A stretch of DNA of 11,505 bases, taken from the NCBI GenBank assembly GCA_018398765.1, contig JAHBMJ010004907.1, positions 64,001 to 75,505 on the forward strand, read 5' to 3'. Origin of the DNA: Chromera velia (taxonomy: Eukaryota; Sar; Chromeraceae). A program made the position numbers and the translations under genes. Positions 1 to 7,569 of this stretch are shown in pieces (position 1 is the stretch's first letter; each line of letters begins with the position of its first letter). The notes beneath the pieces were generated by a model, which was not told the origin of the DNA, ran no database searches, and saw only the letters and a list, made by a program, of their open reading frames with translations.

Positions 1-567
1 TCGATTGCACTGTGTTGGCCCATAGATGGATTCATCGAATTTCCTCAATCCACCGGCATTTGCTCTTTTCTGGCTGTTCTGTGCACTCTGGTCCACCTGC
101 ACAGCCATGCAGGAAGCGGATCGGATACCAGGACAGGTATAGCACTAAGTCGAGCTGTCAGACTCACAGAGTCACAGTCAAACAAACAGTGGGAAAAACT
201 TGAAGCCACCGGAGAGTAAAGACGGCATGAAAGGCGGTGAGGAGGCGTCTGCTGCCTCAGCCATGCTGCGCGGTGGATGAGAAGCGAGGGGTGCCTTCCA
301 GTCGAATATGAATGAGATCGTCATACGAACTAGCACAGAGATCATGTACATGAAAGTATTCACGTAGTTCAAATTAAGGTGTATATATTCTGTTTTTTAA
401 ATTGTACTTTTTTTAAAATACTTGATACTTTTCGTAGAATATACAAGATTTTTTACTCAATTAGGGGGTTCCTAATTTTTTTATTAAAAAAAAATTATGA
501 AAATTCAGGAAATATGTTAAAGTTTATTGTTACTTATATGATAATGAAAATATCAGGATTTTAGTTT

Positions 568-597
568 AAAGCCAGTGAGCCACCACTTAGGCTCTTG
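568..597 (+). repeat. 30-bp dispersed repeat, copy 1
   Basis: The segment starting AAAGCCAGTGAGCCACCACT matches copy 2 at 10012-10041 at 27 of 30 bases in the same orientation. It sits at the edge of the left AT-rich island. The similarity does not extend clearly on either side. It may be the shared end of a repeat family. Confidence 0.6.
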
Positions 598-611
598 TCA
601 TGCAACCTAGT

Positions 612-626
612 ATGATGATGATGATG
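612..626. repeat. ATG trinucleotide repeat
   Basis: Five ATG units in a row, followed by TATATAT. No coding frame is attached. Confidence 0.9.
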
Positions 627-1384
627 TATATATGCCATGCAGAAATTCGATCACTCAATTAAGCCAGTAGGCTCTAGAGTAGGCTCCATGGGGCATTTTA
701 AGGCTTCAAGTTCTACCACTGACAGTTCTTTAATGGTATCATAATATCCAGTCTAGGCCATGGTCTAGCAAAAACTATACCCAGTGCATCAAATGATCTG
801 CAAAAAAAAAAATTAAACTATTTTGAGAAGGCAATGTAAGTACTTTGAATGGAAGGCAACACCCTGCTAAGGGCGCTAGAACTTAAGCCTATAAGGCGAT
901 TCATGAAGCGACTCACTAAATTTTAATATAAATTATTCACTAAAGATTATTCAACCACAACTAGAACTAAACACATGTTTTCAAAAGTTTTACCAATAAG
1001 AGGCTGTTACTGGACCTAACACGGGACATCTTTCATCTCTAGAGTTAGACTGCGAGCTAGATCTGGACGTTCCTTTTTAATTATGTAAGTGCATGCAAAG
1101 CACTGGCAAACAGAAGAGTTGACACGTTAAAATCTATTAAATATATCTTAACTTAAGCCTCGGAGACTTATACATTTATTTAAGGTACACTTAACAGTTA
1201 AAAGAGTTTAAATGATTAGTGTATAATCTTTACGAACCATTTTTATCTAGATTGATGAGTCTGAACCCTGTGCGTTTAGCCCTGTCAATGCTTTAGGTTA
1301 CAGAATCCCGTTTGGGTCGCGGATCTGTAGGATATGCAGATCGTTTTACTGCATTGTGCCATTATCATCATCAATGTGTATTTG

Positions 1385-2428
1385 TCAAAGAAACCTGGAT
1401 TGACGTCTTTCACGCCGTGACTCGGGAAACAGGCTCTGCAACAGTGTTCGGGCACTCTCACTGGAAACATTCAATAAAACCCATACAAGAGACGGAAACT
1501 TTGCAGAGCAGAGCAAGGAGGTGAGTAACACCACCCCTTCGTCGCTGATGTCTGCTTCTGAGGCCTCAAGGTCTAATTCGTACAGGGGGGGGGGCTCTGT
1601 TTCTGACCAGACATCTACCATCTCCATCAACTCATCGTCGTTCAGTTCGTTGATCTCGACCTTCAAGCGCCTCAAGGCAGGAAGGTTATCTGCGGTGAGT
1701 ACCTCAGTAAGCGTTCGAACGCCTGTCGGTTTGCAGTCCACGTCCAAGATCAGCTGTAGACTCCTGAGTGAGCGCAGGTCACCCGAGTAACGCGACCGGA
1801 GAGCGAGACAAAGCACTTCCACCCCTGGTCTGCTCAGAGGCGAACCCAGAGAAAGCACTTTCAAGCCTCTGAGCCCTTTAGAGCCTAGTGCAACTGCAAG
1901 CGGCAACATTCGAGAGCCCTTCTCTACAGCCTCATCTTCAGAGTTTGTATCTGATTCCACTTCATCTTCATCACCTACGGAGATGTCGAGCATGCGCACC
2001 GACATCGCCTGTCGGGATTCGAGGGCTCTTGACAGTTCCCGCATATGTACCTGATCTACACACTCGCAAGAAAGTTTCACAGAGCGGAGAGATGGATACT
2101 TTCGATTGAAAATGCCTTTCGCAAGAGCATCTGCACTGCCGCTGCCGAACTGTACATGATTGGAAGCGCCGTTTAGTTCTAGGTCACGGAGAGACGGAAG
2201 CTGACCGGAACCGGATGCAATACCGTTCAGCATCTCCACAACCCCTCCCTTCCACAACCCCTCGGTTTGGGGACACCACCCCTCTGCCTCCATAGTGTAT
2301 GAAGAAACAAGGAGGGACTCAAAAGAATCCAAAACAATGCCCCCCTCAACGCTAGTCAGGGCTTGACCAAACGCCCCTGCAGACTTTCCCCCGATCATCT
2401 GAGGATCGTTTACCTTCAGCTGACGCAA
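1385..2428 (-). CDS. LRR gene, exon 3, C-terminal part after the frameshift
   Basis: An open frame of 347 codons in the +1-shifted frame that takes up the LRR pattern exactly where the previous frame loses it ([10 protein letters not shown]). There is no ATG at its head (the first codon is TTG), so it is not an independent gene. Repeats seen include [39 protein letters not shown] and [14 protein letters not shown]. An acidic linker ([16 protein letters not shown], around residues 151-166 of this part) interrupts the repeats. A run of ten C in the sense strand (1594-1585) encodes a PPP stretch and is kept in frame. The tail is Arg-rich (ESRRERRQ) before the TGA. No polyadenylation signal was confidently identified downstream. 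Confidence 0.75.
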   Translation of the reverse strand: MRQLKVNDPQMIGGKSAGAFGQALTSVEGGIVLDSFESLLVSSYTMEAEGWCPQTEGLWKGGVVEMLNGIASGSGQLPSLRDLELNGASNHVQFGSGSADALAKGIFNRKYPSLRSVKLSCECVDQVHMRELSRALESRQAMSVRMLDISVGDEDEVESDTNSEDEAVEKGSRMLPLAVALGSKGLRGLKVLSLGSPLSRPGVEVLCLALRSRYSGDLRSLRSLQLILDVDCKPTGVRTLTEVLTADNLPALRRLKVEINELNDDELMEMVDVWSETEPPPLYELDLEASEADISDEGVVLLTSLLCSAKFPSLVWVLLNVSSESARTLLQSLFPESRRERRQSRFL

Positions 2429-4263
2429 CCCGGGGACTTTCCCCGCACGAACGACAACAGCAAATCCCCCAACCCGAACCCCTCACGGTCTCCATCACCA
2501 AGTCCACTCTCCTGCCCATTCAGGCAGAGGTCGACCTTTATCCTACAGGGCACACACCCTTCAACCAGACCTGCAGACAGACGGGACAGGGTGGAGTCAC
2601 CGTCACAGCTCAATATCAGAGTCCGAAGTGATGGCAATGTGTCGGCAGAACTACCAAGCGCTCTCCCCAGCGCCTCGCACCCATTCCCTGCACCCCCTCT
2701 GCAATCAACTGCAAGAGAAAGACGCTCGAGAGAAGGAAGGCCGCCCGACCCCAGACCAACTGCTAGCCCCCCCACCCCCCCATCCCCCTCTTCCGTCCAC
2801 TGAAGCTTCAACTCCCGAAGTCTACGCACCCTCCCACCCCCCAGGTCCCTCCCCAGACGACCGATTGTCTCCCCACTGACGGTCGGACAAACAATATCCC
2901 CGTCAGACAATATCCCGGGGGAATCCCCGCAGTGGATTTTTGGCAGCTCGAGCTCGAATCCCTCCAGCATTTCTAGTCTCCCCTCTCTCACACCCTCTGC
3001 CACCGCCAAAACCCCCTCCTCAACCGGAAGATTCCGCACGGAAATCACAAGCTCCCTATCAGTGGAAGGCAGGTACCAACAGACACCAGCACTCAAACTC
3101 AACAGTCGAAGCCCCGGGGTCTTTCCCCTCCCGACGCCCCGACAAAATTCTTTGAATCCCCCCATAAATCCCCACCCCGCCCGAAAATTCAATTCTTCCA
3201 GCTCGGACAAACGTCCAGAATCGAACACAGCTGCACTCCGGGATTCACTGGTCTCACCTTCCCTCAATTCACAGGGGACCTCTACTCTCAGAGCTTTCAG
3301 AAATGGCGCTGCATGTGATCGGAGGCCCTTCGAGATGACATTGAAGACCGCTACGGAGGAGACTAGGCTTAGGAGCCTTAGGTTCACATCTCGCAGAGAA
3401 GGGAGACGGCCAGCCTCCAGTGCTGCACCCACAATCTGTCCCGCATCCTCACCCAGCAGGTTGTCACTCAAATCTAATTTTTCCAACGCTGGTTTCTCTT
3501 TAGAGAGAAGTTCGTTGAGGCCGGAGTGATCCGTCGAGAATGTGTTTTTTCCTGTTGCTATCTGGGTGTCGCGTAAGATAAGCTCCCTAAGAAACAAAAG
3601 GGCACCCTCTGCGCCAATCGCAGACGCCAATTCCATCACACCCTTACTCCCCATATGATTTCCCCCTAGATATAGGACCTGCAGGTTGGGTGTATTTTTT
3701 CTTCTCAGACCCTTTGCAAGTGCCCTCACACCCTCCATGCCTGCACATGTGTGCCCGAGTCGCAGCACCTGCAGCGGGAGGGTCTGGAGAGAGACTGCTA
3801 CCCCCTCAGCCAGTGCTGCCACTCCCAAAGGCCCCAAGGGGTTTCTGCTCAATTCCAGAATCAGGAGACGGGGAAGCCCCCCAGTCGCGAGGAGGGATCC
3901 CAGGGTCTCCATGGAGGAGCGTTGAAGGAGGTTTCCTGCAACACACAGAAGTTAAAAGAGCGTGCATGGCTGCAAAATGACTAAACAAAAGGCACGTGAA
4001 AGGAGAATACTGAGGCACAGAAACTGGAACGGTAATGAAAGAGTACAAAGAGAGGAACAGAAAGAAAAAGGAGGGGAACCACGAAGAAATTGAACTGCAG
4101 CCAGGAGAGCCTCGGGCAGTTTCACTGCACAGCCGCCCCTCCCTTGATTTTGCTGACCGCTCAAATCGAGACACTCCAAAGATGCTGGAAGGGAGTTGAG
4201 TAGAGCGGCAAATCTGAAGTGATTCAACTCGCACTCTGCACACACCAGAGGACACACACACAC

Positions 4264-4294
<31 letters not shown>

Positions 4295-4469
4295 AACGCT
4301 GAGTAAGAAAGAGGGAGAGACAGAGACAGAGACAGAGACAGAGACAGAGACAGACAGAGACAGAGACAGAGAAGAGACACAGAAGAGACAGAGAAGAGAC
4401 AGAGAGACAGAGAAGAGACAGAGAGACAGAGACAGACAGACAGACAGACAGAGAGACAGACAGACAGAC

Positions 4470-4501
<32 letters not shown>

Positions 4502-5017
4502 AGAGATAAAGAGACAGAGAGAGGGAGAGGGAGAGGGAGAGGGAGAGGGAGAGAGAGAGAGAGAGACCAACATGCTCGGGAGAAAACAGTTCTGTTGCAC
4601 ATACGAGGTGGAGGCTAGATCAAGGACTCTCTGGGGAAATGACGGTGATGCGTGCACATCCATCAGCGAGTGCGTTAAAAGAAATCACAGGGAAACAGTC
4701 TACGGCTAGACTCTGTGAGGCTTCGGGAGTTCTACTAAAGAACTCACTCTGCCGTCTTCTCCAAAAAGCCCGCATGCAGCACCCCCCCGTATCCCCATCC
4801 TCCATACAACTGCATGAAAGCAGACGAGCAAAGAGAGGTGCGATCTCCCGACCACTGCAGGCTAACCGGAAAGATCAACAGTCTTCACATAGAGTCTCGC
4901 CACGCCGTTTTGTTCCTTTGTCCGGAGCTGCTGAAGAAAACGGAGAACCTCAAGGAGGGCGCCATCCCGACAGAGGGCGGGCCCTGCAGACACGCAGGCG
5001 CATTTAAGGGCATGCAT
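1385..5017 (-). CDS. Large leucine-rich-repeat protein, three exons, one frameshift
   Basis: Gene model built by reading the minus strand. Exons are 5017-4867, 4235-4083 and 3935-1385, with a one-base slip near 2430. The first two are 151 and 153 nt; every junction is phase 1 and LRR sequence continues across each one. Repeats are of the ribonuclease-inhibitor (about 28-residue) type, with cores such as [18 protein letters not shown] and LRELILRD followed by helix segments like [10 protein letters not shown]. This family forms a curved solenoid used for protein-protein contacts. No kinase, NACHT, F-box or membrane segment is visible, so no specific role can be given. Counted through the slip, the product would be about 951 residues, ending at a TGA at 1387-1385. 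The first in-frame ATG after an upstream TAG (5119-5117) is at 5017. The LRR identity is firm. The exon borders are inferred, and the frameshift leaves open whether the gene is functional. Confidence 0.75.
2416..3935 (-). CDS. LRR gene, exon 3, part before the frameshift
   Basis: This is the main LRR block. The frame reads from the acceptor at 3936/3935 (NLLQRSS, then Met at 3912) for about 500 residues to a TGA at 2418-2416. Repeats include [41 protein letters not shown] and [13 protein letters not shown]. Later ones are more divergent and contain Gly-rich loops. The Met at 3912 is not a convincing gene start, because LRR sequence continues upstream of it to a good acceptor. The true LRR frame appears to end at Pro of RGKSPG near 2432. 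The last residues before the stop (GCVS) are out-of-frame sequence, as the LRR core resumes in the next frame. Confidence 0.8.
4083..4235 (-). CDS. LRR gene, exon 2 (predicted)
   Basis: Encodes a full LRR segment including [20 protein letters not shown] and [12 protein letters not shown]. The acceptor is a clear TGTGTGCAG just before 4235, fed by a pyrimidine/TG-rich intron. Two donors are possible, both leaving phase 1: C at 4083 followed by GTGGTT, or G at 4080 followed by GTTCCC. They differ by one residue (FLR-N versus FLRG-N). Intron 2 then runs to a TTCTGTGTGTTGCAG acceptor ending at 3936 and is 147 or 144 bp. The exon is embedded in a much longer open frame created by the adjoining microsatellite; only this part has LRR character. 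Confidence 0.6.
4236..4866 (-). other. Intron 1 of the LRR gene, microsatellite-filled
   Basis: Predicted 631-bp intron, sense strand GTTAGC...TGTGTGCAG. On the plus strand it holds a CA tract at 4252-4294 with one CG interruption, then GAGACA, GACA and GAAGAGACA repeats (about 4314-4470), a pure GA tract, and a GAGAGG hexamer array (about 4519-4550) followed by more GA to 4566. In the transcript this gives a long CU/UG-rich stretch leading straight to the acceptor. The part at 4567-4866 is ordinary sequence. Both flanking exons are in phase. Confidence 0.55.
4252..4566. repeat. Compound CA / GACA / GA / GAGAGG microsatellite
   Basis: About 315 bp of short-period repeats, seen directly. The order is CA dinucleotides, then GAGACA and GACA units with GAAGAGACA variants, then GA, then GAGAGG, then GA. 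The 4515-4565 part is almost all purine on the plus strand. Long open frames across this stretch on the minus strand (Ser-Leu and Val-Cys repeats) are by-products of the repeat and not evidence of protein. Confidence 0.95.
4867..5017 (-). CDS. LRR gene, exon 1 (predicted)
   Basis: Fifty codons plus one base, beginning [10 protein letters not shown]. The sequence from about residue 21 ([12 protein letters not shown], then [12 protein letters not shown]) looks like the helix and strand that open an LRR domain. The frame is open upstream to a TAG at 5119-5117, with no other ATG between, so this ATG is the natural start unless a further upstream exon exists. It lies in an overlapping ATGCATGCATG run, where ATGs at 5021 and 5013 are in other frames. 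The donor is G at 4867 followed by GTTAGC. Its one-base overhang joins to AG at the start of exon 2 to give Glu and the reading VDLSECELNHF. No signal peptide is evident. The splice calls are inferences from frame and motif continuity. Confidence 0.55.
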
Positions 5018-5261
5018 GCATGTGTGGGAGGAGGAACAACTGAAATCCTTTCTTGCAGTCTTTGCTCCTGTGTATGTTGCTAGTCTTTTTTTTTTCTTCT
5101 CAAACTTAGGTAGCTCCTATTCAACAAGCAACAAAAGATTATTGAGGAGGAAGCCGGGGAGGATGTGACCACACAGACAGCTAGATCGATGGAACACGAG
5201 GGAGGAGAGAGAACATACTGGTTGGCATACTGTTGATCACTGAAAGAGGCGAATGAAAAGG

Positions 5262-5375
5262 GAGTGCACGAAGTCTTTGGATCTTCTGAGAGACGGACTT
5301 ACTGACCGAGCTTAAGTGGAGTGCACGAAGTCTTTGGATCTTCTGAGAGACGGACTTACTGACCGAGCTTAAGTG
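5262..5375. repeat. Perfect 57-bp tandem duplication
   Basis: The unit beginning GAGTGCACGAAGTCTTTGGA and ending CTTAAGTG occurs at 5262-5318 and 5319-5375 without a single difference, so it is recent or an assembly artefact. It lies upstream of the LRR gene start and outside any credible coding frame. The period is 19 codons, but stops occur in the frames around it. Confidence 0.95.
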
Positions 5376-6178
5376 TCTCTACAAAACCAGACCCCGACGG
5401 AAGTGAAGACAGGAGGAGACGGAGCTTGGCGGGAGAAAGGGAAAAGTCTGCAATCAGGCATGCAGGACGAAAAAGCACAAAATTATCATAGAGACACAGA
5501 AATTTCAAGACGCATCGGACAGTCAGACACTGAAAAGCATGAGCAGACGTGACTCTTTGTCAGAGAAGAAATTGCCGAACAAGAAAAAGGCACCTCTTGT
5601 GCACATGAAGGGAAGAATGAAGCAGTCAAGACGGACAGACCGGCATAAAGGCAGTCAGAAGCACACAGAGAGACATAAACAGACAGACAGGTAAACTTTC
5701 GCGTCTTGTCTTCATTCTTCCCTACCAATCTACCTTTCAACCAAGACCACTCACCTAAGAGGTGAAAGGTCGGGAGAGGTGCTTTTGGGGATCGTTGTGC
5801 CTGCATGAGAAATGGGAATTCTCTTATTTTGGGGCTGATGGCTCATCGCGATATTCCACGAAACAGGGTTTCACCTTTTGAAATCCGACACGAGAAATGG
5901 GTCGCATGCTGTGTGTGCGCATGTAAGGTTCGTCATTTTGAAAGACTCCGAAGGCAAACAAAACAAAGACACAGAAGCTGCCGATACATCCTTCCTAACC
6001 CACTTTCGTCAGCGAATATATACAGCCGCAACCAGGCCAACCCGAAGCCCTCACGGGATGCGGCCAGGTCCGAAAGATGCTGCAAAAGAACATGCATTTT
6101 TTATGAGAGAGACAGAAGGGAAAAGAAGAGGCTTCGATGGGACCAGCACTGAGGAGCATGGCCTGTTGGCACCATGCA
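5376..6178. other. Gene-poor interval between the 57-bp duplication and the minisatellite
   Basis: Several overlapping frames of 100-125 codons occur here on both strands (for example 5486-5806 minus and 5878-6252 plus), but none shows a domain, a credible start context or continuity with splice sites. A/G-rich, with repeated AGACAGA-like words. Probably the upstream flank of the LRR gene. Confidence 0.5.
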
Positions 6179-6441
6179 AGAAAAAAAGGAGAAACACGGA
6201 TGACGAATGTATGGACAGAAAGCACGGAGAAAAAAAGGAGAAACACGGATGACGAATGTATGGACAGAAAACACGGAGAAAAAAAGGAGAAACACGGATG
6301 ACGAATGTATGGACAGAAAGCACCAAGAAAAAAAGGAGAAACACGGATGACGAATGTATGGACAGAAAACACGGAGAAAAAAAGGAGAAACACGGATGAC
6401 GAATGTATGGACAGAAAACACGGAGAAAACGACAGAAAACA
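6179..6441. repeat. 49-bp minisatellite, five full units
   Basis: Units start at 6179, 6228, 6277, 6326 and 6375 and begin AGAAAAAAAGGAGAAACACG. They differ only at one or two positions near their 3' ends (AGCACGG, AAACACGG, AGCACCA). A degenerate partial unit follows from 6424 to about 6441. The period is not a multiple of three, yet none of the three minus-strand frames contains a stop inside the array. Confidence 0.95.
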
Positions 6442-6454
6442 TGCACCACCCTGA

Positions 6455-7321
6455 ATGAATCCACGAACCTTCGGTGAAAGATTCGCGTGTGCAAAGATCG
6501 CGGAGAGGACTGCTGCGGTCCCATCTGGTTCTGCCGAGGGATCATCCGACGTTTTTCTTCTTCGGTCATCTGAGCAGGATCTCTCTGCTGCCACGGGTGA
6601 TGTCTCCATCTGTGCTGGCAATCAAGAAGAGAAATACAGCCGAGATCCTTTCAATTTGCCGCACGTATATACGTGCGATGCAACTGCACGCGCTTCAATT
6701 CCGAATTCGTGCTTCGTCAAGAGAAACGGGGTCTCGTTTCAACACACACAATTTAAGACAATGAAAAACGTCGATGCTGTCGGAGGTTCGGAGCTACTCG
6801 AAGCTGTATGTGTCGATGATAGTGATGTATGTACAAGGATCGTGGAGCTCTGTATATACATGTCAGATGCAGAGCAGTCACTGAGTCTAGACAGCTTCCA
6901 ATATGTATTCCATGTCAAGGTCAGACAAAAATGCATGCATGGAACCGGTTGGGGACTCGCGCGATCGATGCATGCACGCGTTCCGGCCATTTCCGCGCGG
7001 GCGCTCCTCAAAAATCTGACGCACTCCGTGCGAATGGCCCGGAAAGCGAAATTTATTCTTGTTGCCCCTGCTTTAAATTTGGAAAGTGCCTCCTCAGCTG
7101 AATTGTCTTTCCGGGGCCGAGCTTGGCGTGCGTCAGATCTTCCTGTAAACGTCGGACGCAGCCATCCGTGTGGTGCAATTTTTGTTAAGTGCCCTCTCAG
7201 CTTCGCTTTCCGGGCCATCTCAGCTTCGCTTTCCGGGCCATGCGTGCATGCAGCAGCCGGAGAATGCACGCCGCGCATGCCGGAAGATGAGACTGATCGA
7301 GTCACTGAGAAGGGTGATTGA
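6455..7321 (+). CDS. Doubtful ORF of 288 codons overlapping foldback DNA
   Basis: The ATG-to-TGA frame is longer than expected by chance in DNA of this composition, but I recognise no domain. It has several Cys residues and no clear membrane segment or signal peptide. Two facts argue against a real gene. The opposite strand is also open for long stretches here (for example 7305-6739, 188 codons), and the 3' half lies in inverted and tandem repeats at 6969-7252, one of which yields the repeated reading AISASLSGP. It could be a repeat-derived ORF, or a real exon with its ends misplaced. It ends about 250 bp before the MYND gene on the same strand. Confidence 0.2.
   Translation: MNPRTFGERFACAKIAERTAAVPSGSAEGSSDVFLLRSSEQDLSAATGDVSICAGNQEEKYSRDPFNLPHVYTCDATARASIPNSCFVKRNGVSFQHTQFKTMKNVDAVGGSELLEAVCVDDSDVCTRIVELCIYMSDAEQSLSLDSFQYVFHVKVRQKCMHGTGWGLARSMHARVPAISARALLKNLTHSVRMARKAKFILVAPALNLESASSAELSFRGRAWRASDLPVNVGRSHPCGAIFVKCPLSFAFRAISASLSGPCVHAAAGECTPRMPEDETDRVTEKGD
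6660..6677. repeat. 18-bp perfect palindrome
   Basis: CGCACGTATATACGTGCG equals its own reverse complement, and the symmetry stops at the next base on each side. It could be a dimeric protein-binding site or a small cruciform. No function is evident from the sequence. Confidence 0.9.
6969..7252. repeat. Foldback region with nested inverted repeats
   Basis: Three exact inverted pairs were read directly. TGCATGCACGC at 6969-6979 pairs with 7242-7252. ATCTGACGCAC at 7014-7024 pairs with 7128-7138. The 17-base ATGGCCCGGAAAGCGAA at 7034-7050 pairs with 7202-7218 and again with 7225-7241. A looser copy of the CCCGGAAAG block lies in inverted form at about 7104-7118. The blocks are not strictly collinear, so this is a composite foldback rather than a clean terminal-inverted-repeat pair. 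A MITE-like or other non-autonomous repeat is the simplest reading. No flanking target duplication was identified. Confidence 0.65.
7195..7240. repeat. Perfect 23-bp tandem duplication
   Basis: TCTCAGCTTCGCTTTCCGGG plus CCA occurs twice in a row (7195-7217 and 7218-7240) with no mismatch. Each unit carries the reverse complement of the 17-base block at 7034-7050. Confidence 0.95.
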
Positions 7322-7336
7322 TCATGAGAGGACGAG

Positions 7337-7345
7337 TATATATAT
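7337..7345 (+). promoter_or_regulatory. TATA-like tract upstream of the MYND gene
   Basis: TATATATAT followed by GTACA, about 225 bp before the ATG at 7570. It precedes an 11-bp-spaced direct repeat of GTATGCACTA (7371-7380 and 7382-7391). The position would allow a 5' leader of up to about 200 bases. There is no transcript evidence, and many protists lack TATA-dependent promoters, so this is only a possibility. Confidence 0.2.
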
Positions 7346-7569
7346 GTACATCGACAAGCCCCTTCAATTTGTATGCACTATGTATGCACTAAACTCGAGC
7401 TTGCAAGTGTGTCAAACGTTTTTTTGATGGGGCTGCGATCCAACAGAGCTCAGCAATTGGTCACCTGCTGTGTCTATTCAATAGCACCGTCTCCCAGTGC
7501 CGTCTCCTTTTGCACTTCTGAATACGTAGGCACCGCATTTGTTTTGCGTGGGTGAGGGGAGAGAGCAAG

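Larger units (their letters stand above)
360..1260. other. AT-rich intergenic island, no gene seen
   Basis: Composition changes sharply to AT-rich, with A and T homopolymers (for example 484-493). There are stops in all frames and only short ORFs, such as the 61-codon Phe-rich one at 379-564, which I treat as noise. An 11-base direct repeat of AACTTAAGCCT occurs at 880-890 and 1150-1160. Likely intergenic or decayed transposon DNA. Positions 1-360 have average composition and also hold no recognisable gene. Confidence 0.6.

Noticed and set aside
880-1160. Two copies of AACTTAAGCCT as ends of an element
   Set aside because: Eleven bases containing a palindromic CTTAAG, with no extension of similarity and no other element features.
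2363-3529. Plus-strand ORFs of 146, 83, 71 and 155 codons, Pro/Ser/Arg-rich
   Set aside because: Antisense shadows of the GC-rich LRR coding exon; no domain and no independent start or splice support.
4252-4566. CRISPR-like or satellite array with regular spacers
   Set aside because: Periods are only 2-9 bases with no unique spacers; it is a plain compound microsatellite.
3806-4663. Minus-strand ORFs of 285 and 216 codons rich in Ser-Leu and Cys-Val
   Set aside because: Mostly translation of the GA/GACA/CA microsatellite. Only 4235-4083 has LRR character and is kept, as exon 2.
4639-5083. Plus-strand ORFs of 122 and 89 codons
   Set aside because: Overlap LRR exon 1 and intron 1 on the other strand, with low-complexity basic composition and no recognisable domain.
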